Assembly: GCF_018860915.1 (NCBI RefSeq)
Contig: NZ_JAHKQD010000044.1
Span: 114,260 to 178,259, forward strand
Direction: 5' to 3'
Length of the DNA stretch: 64,000 nucleotides
Source of the DNA: Colwellia sp. C2M11
GTDB lineage: Bacteria > Pseudomonadota > Gammaproteobacteria > Enterobacterales > Alteromonadaceae
The translations under genes and the position numbers were made by a program. Below the pieces are notes generated by a model. It searched no databases. It had not been told where the DNA came from and saw only the letters and a program-made list of their open reading frames with translations. This document shows, one piece after another, positions 26,407 through 37,071 of this stretch (position 1 is the first letter of the stretch; each line of letters begins with the position of its first letter).

Positions 26407-26763
26407 GGGGGGTCCTTAGGTAATTAGAGGGAAATTAATATCTAAATGTTATCTTTTATTCAGACGTTTGGGAATGACTATTTAAACTTAATTTAGGCTT
26501 AATAAAACCTGTTATTATTTTTTATATTTATCGATTATTTATTGTGTTTTTTATGTAATGTATTTTGTGTTAACAGGATGACGGTATTAGTATAAATTAT
26601 TTTTAATCAATTGGTTATGGCGTTGTTTTATTGGAAGTGTGATTCTAATAACTAGCTTATCTTTGTTATAAATTTATTTATTTTTGAATTTTTTTTATTT
26701 TTTATGTAATAAATTTAAAAGAATTGAGACTAAGTGTTTAACGCTTTATTAAGGAAATATAAT
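26407..26763. other. Very AT-rich divergent spacer
   Basis: About 357 bp of extremely AT-rich DNA between the EF-hand gene and the secreted hydrolase gene. No gene seen; promoters for both must lie here. Confidence 0.4.
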
Positions 26764-28209
26764 ATGAAAGTAACTTGGAAAAGATTATTAACGTTAAGTT
26801 TACTGTCTATCACAACAATGAGTTGGGCAAATACTGATGGATTAACGTTGGAAAATTGTCATTTAGGTGAAATACGTTCACAAGTTAAATGTGGCAAGCT
26901 CGAAGTACCTGAAAATTATCAAAAACCAGATGGTGATAAAATAACAATTAACTTCGCAGTATTACCAGCAATTGATGATAGTGAGTATAAGGTACCCTTA
27001 ATGTTTTTAGCAGGTGGTCCAGGTCAAGCTGCGGTAGAACTTGCTACAGGGTTGAATCAAGTCTTTCGTGAAGTACGTAAAACACGCGATATTATTTTAG
27101 TTGATCAACGTGGAACTGGTGAAAGTCATCCACTATCTTGTGACTTAGAGGAAGAAGGAAGTGTTTATAGCACGCTAACAGAAGACTTTAAAGAAAGCGA
27201 TATTGTTGACTGTATTAGCCAGTTTGAAGGTGATTTAAGTCAGTTTAATTCAGAAAATGCTATTCGTGATTTTGATAGTATTAGAGCAGCTTTAGATCAT
27301 AAAAAACTTAATGTTTATGGTGGTTCTTACGGTACACGTGCTGCTTTAGTTTATATGCGAATGTTTCCCGAATCACTTGAAAGTGTTGTATTAGACAGTG
27401 TTGGCCCTATTGAAGTACCTATTGGATTATTTGGGCAAAGTGTTGCTCGTTCATTTAATTTATTAATAGAAAACTGCAAAAAAAGTGAATCATGCAATAG
27501 AGCCTTTCCTAATGTAGCCGATGAGTTTGACGAAGTGAAAGCGCGTTTAGCTAAAGCTCCTGTAATCCTCGATATTCAACATCCACGGTTAGGAACGCCA
27601 ACACAATTCAAGCTCGATGATAGTAAATTTACTAATAATTTACGTATGCAGTTGTATAGCATGGGAGGACGATCTTTAGTTCCGCTCATTATTAATCAAG
27701 CTTATTTAGGTAACTATGAGCCATTAATTGGCTTAATGGCTAGCACTGAAGGTGAGCAACAGGTGTATACTGGTTTACATTTTAATATTGTTTGTAATGA
27801 AGATGCTCCTAAAATTTCTGCAGAAATGAGAGCAAAAGATGCTAAGAACAGTTTTGATAATGCTGTTTCTAGCGATCTTATTTTTGACAGAATATGTTCG
27901 CTGTTCCCACAATATCGACCAAGTGATAGCTTCTATCAACCGGTTACTGCAGACATTCCTACTTTAATTCTCTCTGGAAATTTAGATCCAGTAACACCAC
28001 CAAGTAATGGCGATTATTCAGCTAAGTCTTTGCCTAATAGCCACCATATTATTGTTGAAAATGCTTCACATACTGTTGCAATGAATACATGCGCAAATAG
28101 GATAATTAATGAATTCTTGACTAGTAAGTCACCTAACAAACTTGATGAGTCTTGTTTAAAAGAAGTTCCTCAAGAGACTTTTATGACAAGCGTTAACGGC
28201 ATTCAGTAA
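26764..28209 (+). CDS. Secreted alpha/beta hydrolase, S33 aminopeptidase type
   Basis: A 481-aa periplasmic or exported hydrolase. The signal peptide is MKVTWKRLLTLSLLSITTM with cleavage after SWA. The mature enzyme has the oxyanion motif FLAGGPGQ, the strand DIILVDQRGTGES, the nucleophile elbow GGSYGTR (Ser about 195), the acid in LSGNLDPVTPP and the His in VENASHTV, as in proline iminopeptidase/TAP-like S33 peptidases. I chose ATG 26764 with AAGGAA upstream over an in-frame GTG at 26734, because it begins the signal peptide cleanly. The ABC exporter genes follow after 43 bp, so the two may work together. Confidence 0.88.
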   Translation: MKVTWKRLLTLSLLSITTMSWANTDGLTLENCHLGEIRSQVKCGKLEVPENYQKPDGDKITINFAVLPAIDDSEYKVPLMFLAGGPGQAAVELATGLNQVFREVRKTRDIILVDQRGTGESHPLSCDLEEEGSVYSTLTEDFKESDIVDCISQFEGDLSQFNSENAIRDFDSIRAALDHKKLNVYGGSYGTRAALVYMRMFPESLESVVLDSVGPIEVPIGLFGQSVARSFNLLIENCKKSESCNRAFPNVADEFDEVKARLAKAPVILDIQHPRLGTPTQFKLDDSKFTNNLRMQLYSMGGRSLVPLIINQAYLGNYEPLIGLMASTEGEQQVYTGLHFNIVCNEDAPKISAEMRAKDAKNSFDNAVSSDLIFDRICSLFPQYRPSDSFYQPVTADIPTLILSGNLDPVTPPSNGDYSAKSLPNSHHIIVENASHTVAMNTCANRIINEFLTSKSPNKLDESCLKEVPQETFMTSVNGIQ

Positions 28210-28252
28210 TGCGTTTTCAACAGCATTAAATGGCATAGACAAGGAAATACTA

Positions 28253-29008
28253 ATGATTGAAGTAAATAATTTACATAAACAATTTATTGATAAGAAAAAT
28301 AAAAAAAATACTGTGAAAGCGCTAGATGGACTATCTTTTACTGCCAAAGATGGTGAAATTACCGGAGTATTAGGGCCAAACGGTGCTGGTAAAACAACGT
28401 GTCTACGTACGCTTTATGGCTTACTTTCTGCTGATGAAGGTTTTGCCACTATTGATGGCATTAATGTCACCGATAACCCACTAGAAGCACGTTCAAAGTT
28501 AGGGATTTTTCCTGATAAATTTGGTTTATATGAACGTCTTACTGCATATGAGCAAATTGATTATTTTGCAAGCTTACATGGTATGTCAGGACAAACTAAG
28601 AAAGATGCTATACAGCAAGTGATTGAAGATTTAGATTTAGAGGAGTTAGCGCACCGTAAAACAATTGGTTTTTCACAAGGGCAACGGATGAAAGTAACAC
28701 TAGCTCAAGCATTAGTTCATCAACCAAAAAACTTTGTACTTGATGAACCTACGCGTGGTTTAGATGTTATGAGTACACGTATATTACGTAATCATCTTGC
28801 TAAGTTTAAAGCAAAAGGACACTGTATTTTATTCTCATCGCATGTCATGCAGGAAGTCGCTGCGTTGTGTGATCGAGTGATCATTGTTGCTAATGGTCGA
28901 TTAGCTGCTCAAGGGACACCCCAAGAATTATGTGAATTAGCCGGTGAAACACAGCTTGAAGATGCATTTGTTAAATTGATTGGCTCAGATGAAGGAGTAT
29001 CAGCGTGA
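28253..29008 (+). CDS. ABC transporter ATP-binding protein, NatA-like
   Basis: A 251-aa ATPase subunit. It has Walker A GPNGAGKTT, the Q-loop region, the signature FSQGQRMKVTLAQAL (SQGQ), Walker B NFVLDEPTRGLD and the switch His in LFSSHVMQE. It resembles NatA, the ATPase of ABC-2 type sodium exporters. It overlaps its permease gene by four bases (ATGA-type), so they form one transporter. Confidence 0.93.
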   Translation: MIEVNNLHKQFIDKKNKKNTVKALDGLSFTAKDGEITGVLGPNGAGKTTCLRTLYGLLSADEGFATIDGINVTDNPLEARSKLGIFPDKFGLYERLTAYEQIDYFASLHGMSGQTKKDAIQQVIEDLDLEELAHRKTIGFSQGQRMKVTLAQALVHQPKNFVLDEPTRGLDVMSTRILRNHLAKFKAKGHCILFSSHVMQEVAALCDRVIIVANGRLAAQGTPQELCELAGETQLEDAFVKLIGSDEGVSA

Positions 29009-30201
29009 ATATTGTTAACTCGAACTTAAATTTACATATCATTCAATTTAAAGCGCTTATTTTAAAAGAATATAAAGAAGCTTTTCGTGATAAACGAGCC
29101 TTAATAGTGGCGTTAATGATGGCCTTTTTAGCGCCGGTGGCAATTGTTTTGATGTCAAAAATAATGATTGAAAAGTTAGTTGATGAACCACCTGTTTACG
29201 TCAAGTTTTCAGGTGTTGAATACGCGCCTAAGTTAATAATGCACTTTGCTGACAATAATTTATTAAACTTTGCTGATGTGCCTGAAGATGAAAAAGCAAC
29301 GTGGGATCAGCGCAATATTGTTATTAATATTCCTGACGATTATGCAATTAATATGGCGGAAGGAAAGCCGATTAAGTTACATTTACAAGCAGATTTTAAT
29401 GATAAAGCTGTTACCCCTCCAATTAGAAGAATTAATAATGCAGTAAGAGAATTCTCATTATCAATTGGTTATAAAAGGCTACTATTGCGTGGTGTGGATG
29501 TACGTTTGTTAAATCCAGTTAAATTAGTTGAGCAAGATACCGCAAAACCTGATGCTACTTTTATTATGATTTCAATGATGTTGGGAATTTATCTGATGAT
29601 GGCCGCATTTATGTCTGGCTTATCTGTAGCCATTGACTCAAGTGCCGGAGAACGAGAGCGTAATGTACTTGAAATGTTATTGTGTCAGCCAGTAAGTACC
29701 TTAAAAATAGTATTAGCTAAGTTGATTGGCTCTTCAACCATTTCGATCATTGGTGTGGTTTTAGTATTAGTACTCACGTCGATTTCAGTGGGTTTTGTTG
29801 ACTTAACTAAAATTGGAGCGACTTTTAGCTTAGATATATCAACTGCAGCGCTTTTATTATTATTATTATTGCCTATTTGTTTTTTTGCCTCGGCTTGCCA
29901 ATTATTTGTCGCGTTTCAAACGAAGAGTTTTAAAGAAGCACAATCAACAGTTGGTATGCTTATAGGTATTCCTGCCTTTATCCCTTTTGTTGTTTCAATG
30001 ATGGATGATCGACCAGAGTGGTTAAATTGGTTACCAATAGCAGGTCAGTCAATGATCATTGAAAATATTTTCAAAGGTGTTGAGGTTAATTGGTTGGCGG
30101 TCTTTGCGACTAGTGCTGTGACTATTGCTATTACCGTAGCCTTCATTTTGGCGTTAGCTAAAAAACTGAAGTCAGAAAAAGTTGTCATGGCATTAAGCTA
30201 G
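29005..30201 (+). CDS. ABC-2 type permease, NatB-like
   Basis: A 398-aa inner-membrane protein. TM1 follows the EYKEAFRDKRALIVALMM start; a large extracytoplasmic domain lies at about 55-185; then a cluster of five further segments begins at IMISMMLGIYLMMAAFMSG. The intracellular SSAGERERNVLEMLLCQPV motif is typical of NatB/ABC-2 exporters. Sodium export is the prototype activity, but the substrate cannot be read from sequence. It is coupled to the NatA-like gene and downstream of the secreted hydrolase gene. Confidence 0.9.
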   Translation: MNIVNSNLNLHIIQFKALILKEYKEAFRDKRALIVALMMAFLAPVAIVLMSKIMIEKLVDEPPVYVKFSGVEYAPKLIMHFADNNLLNFADVPEDEKATWDQRNIVINIPDDYAINMAEGKPIKLHLQADFNDKAVTPPIRRINNAVREFSLSIGYKRLLLRGVDVRLLNPVKLVEQDTAKPDATFIMISMMLGIYLMMAAFMSGLSVAIDSSAGERERNVLEMLLCQPVSTLKIVLAKLIGSSTISIIGVVLVLVLTSISVGFVDLTKIGATFSLDISTAALLLLLLLPICFFASACQLFVAFQTKSFKEAQSTVGMLIGIPAFIPFVVSMMDDRPEWLNWLPIAGQSMIIENIFKGVEVNWLAVFATSAVTIAITVAFILALAKKLKSEKVVMALS

Positions 30202-30330
30202 ACTGTGACTTCGCGAATGATCGAATAAAGGGTGATCTACAAGAAATTATTATGTTAAATTTTAGCAAATTAATAACGTATTACGCTCAATGTTATTGTA
30301 GTCAGTGTTGTTGAGTGTAAGGAAAGCGGA

Positions 30331-30849
30331 TTGGATCATCAAAAAATATTTACGCAATGGATGACGGAGCATGAAAAATTGCTGCGTCATATCATTACGG
30401 GTTTTGAAGCAGAAGTTGCCATTCAAGATGAGCTTTTTCAAGATATAGCGTTAAATATCTGGCGAGCTTTACCAAAGTTTAGGCAAGATTCTGCGGTAAA
30501 AACTTTTGTTGCACGTATTGCTCATAATGTATTAGCAACGCATGTCGCTAAAACAGTTAAAACGGTTAAAACTGCTGATATAGAAAACTGTGCTGAAGCT
30601 GAATATGTAGCAGCTACACAAAAAACACCTTATCAAGCGCTTAGTCAAACACAACGACAGTTTCGTTTATCGCAAGCGATCAGACAACTTAACCTTGAAC
30701 AACGACAAGTGATTACACTTGCATTAGAAGGGATGAGCTATCAAGAAATGGCTGATGTTTTAGTGATAACCCCCAATTTAGTTGGTGTTAGGCTACAACG
30801 CGCTAAGACATTATTAACAAAGTTGTTGGAGGGTGCAGAAAATGGATAA
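30331..30849 (+). CDS. ECF-type RNA polymerase sigma factor
   Basis: A 172-aa sigma factor. Region 2 (about 10-75) contains ELFQDIALNIWRALPKFR and the VKTFVARIAHNV segment; region 4 (about 110-165) has the helix-turn-helix QVITLALEGMSYQEMADVL followed by TPNLVGVRLQRAK. The start is TTG 30331, with AAGGAAAG at proper spacing; the first ATG (about 30361) would cut region 2. It overlaps the next gene, whose membrane protein is a likely anti-sigma factor. A 129-bp gap separates it from the exporter genes. Confidence 0.9.
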   Translation: MDHQKIFTQWMTEHEKLLRHIITGFEAEVAIQDELFQDIALNIWRALPKFRQDSAVKTFVARIAHNVLATHVAKTVKTVKTADIENCAEAEYVAATQKTPYQALSQTQRQFRLSQAIRQLNLEQRQVITLALEGMSYQEMADVLVITPNLVGVRLQRAKTLLTKLLEGAENG

Positions 30850-31561
30850 AACACCATTTGAAAGTGATGAAAGCTCGTCTGTCGAGCCTAACAAACTAGA
30901 TACAGATCATAGTGGTGATGTTGAAGCTAACAATATTGATACATCTTTATTAGCTAATGAAGGTGTTTCACCAGTGCTAGATAAAAAAAATCCATCACAT
31001 GATGAATTATCATTAGATGAGGATTGGCTAAGGCTTTCTCAAGATTGGCAAGAGCAACCTTTTGAAAAAACAGATATTAAAAAATTATTAAAACAAACGA
31101 AAAAGCGAACCTTACAAGCTAAGTTTTTGTTGTCGTTGAATGTTTTGGCTACGATAGCAATTGTTATTATGTTAATAGTTGCTGTCTACCAAGGTGACTG
31201 GGGCACGGCAAGTATTATTTACTTATCATTTGGCAGTGTGGCGTCAATAATTTTTGTTTATTATGAAATAAAAATACGACTGCATACTTGGCAGCAGAGT
31301 TCTGATAGTCCTGATAAAGCGATTGCCAATGCCATTGCCGGAGTCGAGTCGTCTATTAAGTATATTAGGTTAACCAAATTGTCATTTTGGTTATTTTTAC
31401 CTCTTGTTAATTGGTATATTTATGCAACGATTACAGAGTCAGAAAAGTCACCTTGGCCGCCTTTTTTTGTTATTAATATTTTTCTGCTTGTCATGTGGTT
31501 AATAACACATTGGTTTCAAAGAAAGCGTGTTAAAGAGTTATCAGAGCTGTTATCTATCTAA
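30842..31561 (+). CDS. Membrane partner of the ECF sigma factor (putative anti-sigma)
   Basis: A 239-aa protein. The N-terminal half is cytosolic and acidic (about 1-65), with DWLRLSQDWQEQPF then a basic KKLLKQTKKRTLQAK; four membrane segments follow (about 95-115, 120-145, 180-200, 208-228). Start ATG 30842 overlaps the sigma gene. The layout, a soluble N-terminus plus membrane helices directly after an ECF sigma gene, fits an anti-sigma factor, but no zinc-binding anti-sigma motif is present, so the role is inferred from position. Confidence 0.7.
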   Translation: MDKTPFESDESSSVEPNKLDTDHSGDVEANNIDTSLLANEGVSPVLDKKNPSHDELSLDEDWLRLSQDWQEQPFEKTDIKKLLKQTKKRTLQAKFLLSLNVLATIAIVIMLIVAVYQGDWGTASIIYLSFGSVASIIFVYYEIKIRLHTWQQSSDSPDKAIANAIAGVESSIKYIRLTKLSFWLFLPLVNWYIYATITESEKSPWPPFFVINIFLLVMWLITHWFQRKRVKELSELLSI

Positions 31562-31934
31562 TGATTACTTGTTACCATAGTTCTTAGTTGTTTTGTTTAT
31601 AATGCCAAATGTATGATGTATATTGATTATTATTCGGTATACTCGTTGTTTTTGTATTTTATATTTTGCTGTGCTATTGTTTTTTAGCTTGCGGTATAGT
31701 TTTTTTTATTAGTGAAAATTGTTATTGGGCTACTAAGCCTTAATCACTTAACAATAATACGCTATAAAGCAGTGCTAAATACACTAAGGCTAGCTTGTTT
31801 TACCGTGTACAACTAGGTAAAAATCAGGCAAAATACCGCCATTATTTTTTTGAATGTTTAAGTAAATCCTGTTATTTGCTTAAATATCGTTTCAGCCTAG
31901 TGCTGACTTTTATATTTGCGAAGAAGGGAAAAAC
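31562..31934. other. glyA leader region
   Basis: 373 bp, AT-rich, no gene. It should hold the glyA promoter; no riboswitch structure or clear operator was recognised. Confidence 0.4.
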
Positions 31935-33191
31935 ATGTTTACACGTGATATGAATATTGCCGATTTTGATGCGGAACTATATCAAGCAATGAGCAAAGAA
32001 GTTGTGCGTCAAGAAGAGCATATTGAGCTAATTGCTTCAGAAAACTACTGTAGCCCTCGTGTACTTGAAGCACAAGGTTCACAATTAACGAATAAATATG
32101 CTGAAGGTTACCCAGGCAAACGTTATTACGGTGGTTGTGAATACGTAGATATTGCTGAGCAGTTAGCAATTGATCGTGCAAAAGAGTTATTTGGCGCTAC
32201 TTATGCCAATGTACAACCACATGCTGGTTCTCAAGCTAATGCTGCTGTTTTCCAAGCATTAGTATCACCTGGTGGAAAAGTATTAGGTATGAGCTTAGCG
32301 CATGGTGGTCATTTAACGCATGGTGCTAGTGTAAGCTTTTCTGGTAAATCTTATGAAGCTTTCCAGTATGGTCTTCACCCTGAAACAGGTGACATTGACT
32401 ATGAAGAACTTGAACGTTTAGCTAATGAACATAAGCCTGAAATGATCATTGGTGGGTTTTCTGCATTCTCTGGTATTGTTGATTGGGCACGTATGCGCAA
32501 AATTGCTGACAGTGTTGGTGCATACTTCTTCGTTGATATGGCACACGTTGCTGGTCTTGTTGCTGCTGGTCTTTATCCTAACCCTGTACCACACGCACAT
32601 GTAGTAACTACAACAACGCATAAAACATTAGCGGGCCCTCGTGGTGGTTTAATCATTTCTGGCTGTGATGACGAAGCTATTTACAAAAAATTAAATAGTG
32701 CTGTTTTCCCTGGCGGACAAGGTGGCCCATTAATGCATATTATCGCTGCTAAAGCGGTTGCATTTAAAGAAGCGCTACAACCAGAATTTAAAGTTTATCA
32801 ACAAAGTGTACTTGATAATGCTAAAGCTATGGTTGCGGTATTACAGGAACGTGGTTATAAAGTTGTATCCAATGGTACTGAAAACCACTTATTGTTACTT
32901 GATTTAATAGATAAAGATATTACTGGTAAAGATGCTGATGCTGCTTTAGGTAAAGCTCACATTACGGTTAATAAAAACTCAGTACCTAACGATCCTCGTT
33001 CTCCGTTTGTTACTAGTGGTTTACGCTTAGGTACTCCTGCTATCAGTCGTCGTGGTTTTGGTACTGAAGAAACTAAAGCACTAACAGGTTGGATTTGTGA
33101 TATTTTAGATGATATCAACAATGAAGAAACTATTGCTAAGGTACAAGCAAACGTTAAAGAATTATGTTCACGTTTCCCTGTATACAAGTAG
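31935..33191 (+). CDS. glyA: Serine hydroxymethyltransferase
   Basis: A PLP enzyme interconverting serine and glycine with tetrahydrofolate, the main source of one-carbon units. The 418-aa protein has [17 protein letters not shown], the [16 protein letters not shown] loop, HGGHLTHG, the [12 protein letters not shown] motif with the PLP Asp, and the PLP-lysine site [15 protein letters not shown] near residue 229. Length and sequence are typical of the bacterial enzyme. The ATG follows AAGAAGGGAAAAAC, a good ribosome binding site. Two hairpins follow the gene. Confidence 0.99.
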   Translation: MFTRDMNIADFDAELYQAMSKEVVRQEEHIELIASENYCSPRVLEAQGSQLTNKYAEGYPGKRYYGGCEYVDIAEQLAIDRAKELFGATYANVQPHAGSQANAAVFQALVSPGGKVLGMSLAHGGHLTHGASVSFSGKSYEAFQYGLHPETGDIDYEELERLANEHKPEMIIGGFSAFSGIVDWARMRKIADSVGAYFFVDMAHVAGLVAAGLYPNPVPHAHVVTTTTHKTLAGPRGGLIISGCDDEAIYKKLNSAVFPGGQGGPLMHIIAAKAVAFKEALQPEFKVYQQSVLDNAKAMVAVLQERGYKVVSNGTENHLLLLDLIDKDITGKDADAALGKAHITVNKNSVPNDPRSPFVTSGLRLGTPAISRRGFGTEETKALTGWICDILDDINNEETIAKVQANVKELCSRFPVYK

Positions 33192-33218
33192 TCAAACATT
33201 AGCTTTTTAAGTTAAAGT

Positions 33219-33274
33219 AATTCACAAATTATTGTGAATTTATATTAAAATGGTCGCAATTAGCGGCCATTTTT
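33219..33274 (+). terminator. Double hairpin terminator region after glyA
   Basis: The first stem has perfect 9-bp arms AATTCACAA/TTGTGAATT (33219-33227, 33232-33240). The second, AAATGGTCGC/GCGGCCATTT (33248-33257, 33263-33272), allows one G-T pair and is followed by T residues, so it is the likely terminator. Confidence 0.75.
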
Positions 33275-33329
33275 GTATTTATTTTTCGAACTTGTCGTAT
33301 GAAACTTATTCACGTATCGCAGGTAAACC

Positions 33330-33809
33330 ATGTTTTGTCCATTTTGTAGTGCACAGGAAACTAAAGTCATAGACTCTCGTTTAGTTTCAGACGGTCATCA
33401 AATCAGACGTCGTCGTCAATGCTTAGCTTGTCATGAACGTTATACAACCTTTGAAACAGCTGAATTAGTTATGCCTCGTATTATCAAGCGAGATGGTACA
33501 CGTGAGCCGTTCAATGAAGATAAAATGCGTAGCGGCTTAATGAGAGCGTTAGAAAAACGTCCGGTTAGTACTGAACAAGTTGAACTGTCGATTAATAAAT
33601 TAAAATCACAGATGCGCGCTACTGGTGAGCGAGAAATTACGAGTGAAATGCTGGGAAACTTGCTGATGACTCAGCTAAAAGAGTTAGACAAAGTTGCCTA
33701 TCTGCGTTTTGCTTCTGTTTATTTGTCCTTTGAAGATATTAGTGAATTTGCTGATGAAATAGCTCGCCTAGGAAAAGAAAGTCCAAGGAGAGGCAAAATT
33801 GGTAAATAA
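33330..33809 (+). CDS. nrdR: Transcriptional repressor of ribonucleotide reductase genes
   Basis: A 159-aa NrdR. The zinc ribbon has C3, C6, C31 and C34 ([10 protein letters not shown] ... [13 protein letters not shown]) with the basic IRRRR segment; an ATP-cone domain follows (about 46-140, [11 protein letters not shown] variant [19 protein letters not shown]). It senses ATP/dATP and represses nrd operons. It starts the riboflavin gene cluster and overlaps ribD, the common nrdR-rib arrangement in gammaproteobacteria. Confidence 0.98.
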   Translation: MFCPFCSAQETKVIDSRLVSDGHQIRRRRQCLACHERYTTFETAELVMPRIIKRDGTREPFNEDKMRSGLMRALEKRPVSTEQVELSINKLKSQMRATGEREITSEMLGNLLMTQLKELDKVAYLRFASVYLSFEDISEFADEIARLGKESPRRGKIGK

Positions 33810-35031
33810 ATCGCCGACAAAAGAAGAATTAACAACAACTTGTGGTGATCAAATGTATAGCAGAGAAGATCATCAATACATGGCCTTAGCAATTAAGCTT
33901 GCTAAACAAGGGCGCTATACAACATCACCAAATCCTCGGGTAGGTTGTGTATTGGTCAATAAACTTGACGGTAAAGAGCAAGTAATTGGTACCGGCTTTC
34001 ATCAAAAAGCAGGGCAGGGTCATGCAGAAGTTAATGCATTACTTGATGCTAAACTTAATTACCCTCACCTTATTGAAGGGGCAACCGCGTATGTTACTTT
34101 AGAGCCGTGCAGTCACTTTGGTAGAACACCACCTTGTGCCCAAGGGCTAATTAATGCCAAAGTAAAACGGGTTGTTGCCGCTATGGTTGATCCCAACCCT
34201 GAAGTTTCGGGCCGTGGCCTAGCAATGCTTCAAGAAGCTGGGATTCAAGCTGAATTTGGGCTTTTAGAAAGTGACGCAAAAGCACTAAATCTTGGCTTCA
34301 TTAAAGTCATGACCCACTCTTTACCTTATGTTCGGGTTAAGTTGGCGGCGAGTCTTGATGGTAAAACTGCGATGAAAAGTGGTGAAAGCAAGTGGATTAC
34401 GTCAAGCGACGCAAGATGCGATGTACAAAGATTAAGAGCGCAAAGCTGTGCTGTAATTTCGGGTGCAGATTCTATTTTAACTGATAATGCTAAAATGACC
34501 GTACGTTGGTCTGAGTTGGGAATATTAAAAGATAGCTACCCTGAAGGTACGGTTCGCCAACCGGTTAGAGTTGTTATTGATAGTCGTAACCGGCTTACAC
34601 CTGAGTTAGATTTTTTTAAGCAAGTATCGCCGGTTATTTTAGTTCGAAGAGAATTAGATGAAATAGGCCTTGAAAACATTCATAAATGGCCGCATTTTGT
34701 AGAACAAGTCCAAGTTTCTACGATTAAGACTAAGTCAGGGAAAGACAATATTGATTTAGCTGCGTTATTGATATTGTTAGCAGATCGCGGTTTGAACGAT
34801 GTATTAATTGAATCGGGAGCTCGCTTAGCAGGAGCTTTTATCGAACAAAACTTAGTTGATGAGTTAATCTTATACCAAGCACCTAAACTTATGGGGGCAG
34901 AGGGTAAAAGTTTAGTTGAAATGCCGAATGTGAATAAATTACTAGAGGCTAAATCATTATCAATTACCGACGTGCGCCAAGTAGGCTGTGATATTCGAAT
35001 TACAGCAACACTAGAAAAAGAAAGCGCCTAA
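33799..35031 (+). CDS. ribD: Bifunctional riboflavin biosynthesis deaminase/reductase
   Basis: Deaminates the pyrimidine intermediate of riboflavin synthesis and reduces its ribose side chain. The deaminase domain has the zinc motif HAEVNALL and [13 protein letters not shown]; the reductase domain starts near [18 protein letters not shown]. The start is uncertain: TTG 33799 is preceded by a strong AAGGAG 10 bp upstream and overlaps the end of nrdR, while ATG 33853 gives the length usual for RibD but has only a weak site. I keep the TTG because of the ribosome binding site. The N-terminal 18 residues it adds are not conserved in the family. Confidence 0.95.
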   Translation: MVNKSPTKEELTTTCGDQMYSREDHQYMALAIKLAKQGRYTTSPNPRVGCVLVNKLDGKEQVIGTGFHQKAGQGHAEVNALLDAKLNYPHLIEGATAYVTLEPCSHFGRTPPCAQGLINAKVKRVVAAMVDPNPEVSGRGLAMLQEAGIQAEFGLLESDAKALNLGFIKVMTHSLPYVRVKLAASLDGKTAMKSGESKWITSSDARCDVQRLRAQSCAVISGADSILTDNAKMTVRWSELGILKDSYPEGTVRQPVRVVIDSRNRLTPELDFFKQVSPVILVRRELDEIGLENIHKWPHFVEQVQVSTIKTKSGKDNIDLAALLILLADRGLNDVLIESGARLAGAFIEQNLVDELILYQAPKLMGAEGKSLVEMPNVNKLLEAKSLSITDVRQVGCDIRITATLEKESA

Positions 35032-35097
35032 ATAGATATTATTTCTGCAACAGAGGCTTAAATAATATATCTAACTATAAAATAAATGAGAGTAGCT

Positions 35098-35769
35098 ATG
35101 TTTACCGGAATTATTGAAGCCATTGGCACTATTAAAGCAATAAATATAAATGCTCAAGGAGCGCGCTTAGTTATTGCTAGTAATAACCTTGATATGAGCG
35201 ATGTTAAATTGGGTGATTCAATTTCTACTAATGGCATTTGCTTAACGGTTGTTGAATTTGATCAAAATAGTTATAGTGCTGATGTGTCAAATGAAACATT
35301 ACAGCGTACAGGCTTTGCTCATTATAATGTTGGCATGCAAGTTAATCTAGAAAAAGCTATGTTAGCAAGTACCCGTTTTGGCGGGCACATGGTGTCAGGG
35401 CATGTTGATGGTGTGAGTGAAGTTTTATCTATTACCAATAATGGTAATAGTATCGAATATTGGCTTTCAATGCCTGCAGATCTAGCTCATTATATTGCAG
35501 AAAAAGGCTCCGTTACTATTGATGGCACAAGTTTAACCGTTAATGCATTAGATGAAAGTTCAAATAGTAAATTTAGATTAACTATTGTGCCGCATACGGT
35601 GAAAGAAACAATTTTTGCTCATTATAAAGTGGGTACAAAAGTTAATTTAGAAGTAGATTTAATCGCACGATATTTAGAGCGTTTACTTACAAAAGAAGCA
35701 ACTGAAATGCCAGCTGTTACATCAAATGTGACTGAATCTTTATTGAAAAAGTCAGGCTTTATTAAATAA
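35098..35769 (+). CDS. ribE: Riboflavin synthase, alpha subunit
   Basis: Dismutates two 6,7-dimethyl-8-ribityllumazine molecules to riboflavin. The 223-aa protein shows the internal duplication of the family: MFTGIIEAIG and NGICLTV in the first barrel, GGHMVSGHVDG at the junction, DGTSLTVN in the second barrel and VNLEVDLIARYLERL near the end. I set the start at ATG 35098, since the family begins MFTGI, although an in-frame ATG lies four codons earlier. It follows ribD by 66 bp. Confidence 0.96.
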   Translation: MFTGIIEAIGTIKAININAQGARLVIASNNLDMSDVKLGDSISTNGICLTVVEFDQNSYSADVSNETLQRTGFAHYNVGMQVNLEKAMLASTRFGGHMVSGHVDGVSEVLSITNNGNSIEYWLSMPADLAHYIAEKGSVTIDGTSLTVNALDESSNSKFRLTIVPHTVKETIFAHYKVGTKVNLEVDLIARYLERLLTKEATEMPAVTSNVTESLLKKSGFIK

Positions 35770-35849
35770 TAAATAACTTACGCTTTTAGCTAAATTTTTA
35801 AAATTATTATCAAATAAGTAATCAACAACAAGTAATCAAAGAGAACCTA

Positions 35850-36959
35850 ATGAATTTAAATACCCCACAAGAAATAATCGACGATATTGCTTTAGGTAAA
35901 ATGGTTATTTTAATGGATGATGAAGACCGAGAGAATGAAGGTGACTTTATCATGGCTGCAGAAAAGGTAACACCTGCTGCAATTAACTTTATGGCAACTC
36001 ATGGTCGTGGGCTTATTTGTATGCCAATGACGCAAGAAAAGTGTGAAAAGTTAAAATTACCTTTGATGGTAGATAAAAATGACGCACAGTTCAGTACAAA
36101 TTTTACTGTTTCAATTGAAGCGGCGACCGGTGTTACAACGGGTATTTCAGCTGGTGACAGAGCTACAACAGTACTTGCTGCTGTAGCTAAAGATGCGACG
36201 CATTTAAGTATTGTTCAACCGGGACATATTTTTCCATTGATTGCTAAAGATGGTGGCGTACTTAACCGTGCAGGACATACTGAAGCAAGTGTTGATTTAG
36301 CACGTATGGCTAACTTAGAGCCGGCAGCGGTTATTGTTGAAATTTTAAATGAAGATGGCACCATGGCGCGCCGTCCAGATCTAGAAATCATTGCTGAAAA
36401 ACACGGTATAAAAATGGGTACCATTGCTGATCTGATTGAATTTAGAAATGAGACAGAAACAACGATTGAACGTGTATCACAATGTAAATTACCGACCGCT
36501 TTTGGTGAATTTGATTTAATCGTATTTAAAGATACCATCGATGGTCAAGCACATTTTGCTTTAACCAAAGGCGAAATTAAAGCTGATGAACCTACGCTAG
36601 TAAGAGTACATTTAGAAAATACTTTTAGAGATTTGTTATTTAGCCAGCGTGAAAGTGTCGCAAAATGGCCTATGGCAAGTGCCTTAGAAAAAATAGCGAA
36701 AGAAGGCGGGGTTTTAGTGCTATTGGGTAAACATGAATCACCAGCAGAATTAATTAATTTAGTTGAAAAATATGCTAAAATTGATGCAGGCGAAACGGTA
36801 AAAGAAGTTAATCGTCATGTTGGCTCGCGCAATGTTGGTGTTGGCTCACAAATACTTGCGAATTTAGGTGTGAGTAAAATGCGTTTGTTAAGCTCACAAA
36901 CTAAATATCATTCGTTGTCAGGTTTTGGCTTAGAAGTTGTTGAATATATTCCTGAGTAA
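35850..36959 (+). CDS. ribBX: RibBX-type DHBP synthase with degenerate cyclohydrolase domain
   Basis: Makes 3,4-dihydroxy-2-butanone 4-phosphate from ribulose 5-phosphate. The N-terminal domain (about 1-200) is intact: [27 protein letters not shown] and [10 protein letters not shown]. The C-terminal domain (about 205-369) resembles GTP cyclohydrolase II, but the zinc motif, normally HSECLTGD followed by RCDCG, reads [17 protein letters not shown] with no Cys at all. It therefore should not hydrolyse GTP. Such RibBX proteins are known from Shewanella and others. A separate ribA must exist elsewhere. No ribH or nusB follows in this window; two palindromes and a copper cluster do. Confidence 0.92.
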   Translation: MNLNTPQEIIDDIALGKMVILMDDEDRENEGDFIMAAEKVTPAAINFMATHGRGLICMPMTQEKCEKLKLPLMVDKNDAQFSTNFTVSIEAATGVTTGISAGDRATTVLAAVAKDATHLSIVQPGHIFPLIAKDGGVLNRAGHTEASVDLARMANLEPAAVIVEILNEDGTMARRPDLEIIAEKHGIKMGTIADLIEFRNETETTIERVSQCKLPTAFGEFDLIVFKDTIDGQAHFALTKGEIKADEPTLVRVHLENTFRDLLFSQRESVAKWPMASALEKIAKEGGVLVLLGKHESPAELINLVEKYAKIDAGETVKEVNRHVGSRNVGVGSQILANLGVSKMRLLSSQTKYHSLSGFGLEVVEYIPE

Positions 36960-36965
36960 TAAACC

Positions 36966-37022
36966 TATACCCGTTACCAATCAAGATGCGTATTTCAGAG
37001 TGCTTGAATGATAACGGGTATA
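36966..37022. repeat. 57-bp palindromic element
   Basis: Outer arms TATACCCGTTA (36966-36976) and TAACGGGTATA (37012-37022) are perfect 11-bp inverted repeats; inside, CAATCAAG and CTTGAATG nearly pair. It lies seven bases after the ribBX stop. It looks like a dispersed repeat or miniature element, but only one copy was seen in this window. Confidence 0.65.
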
Positions 37023-37071
37023 TACTTGCTTTAACGTATTTTGACTTTTTGATGAAAGTAAAAGTAAGGTG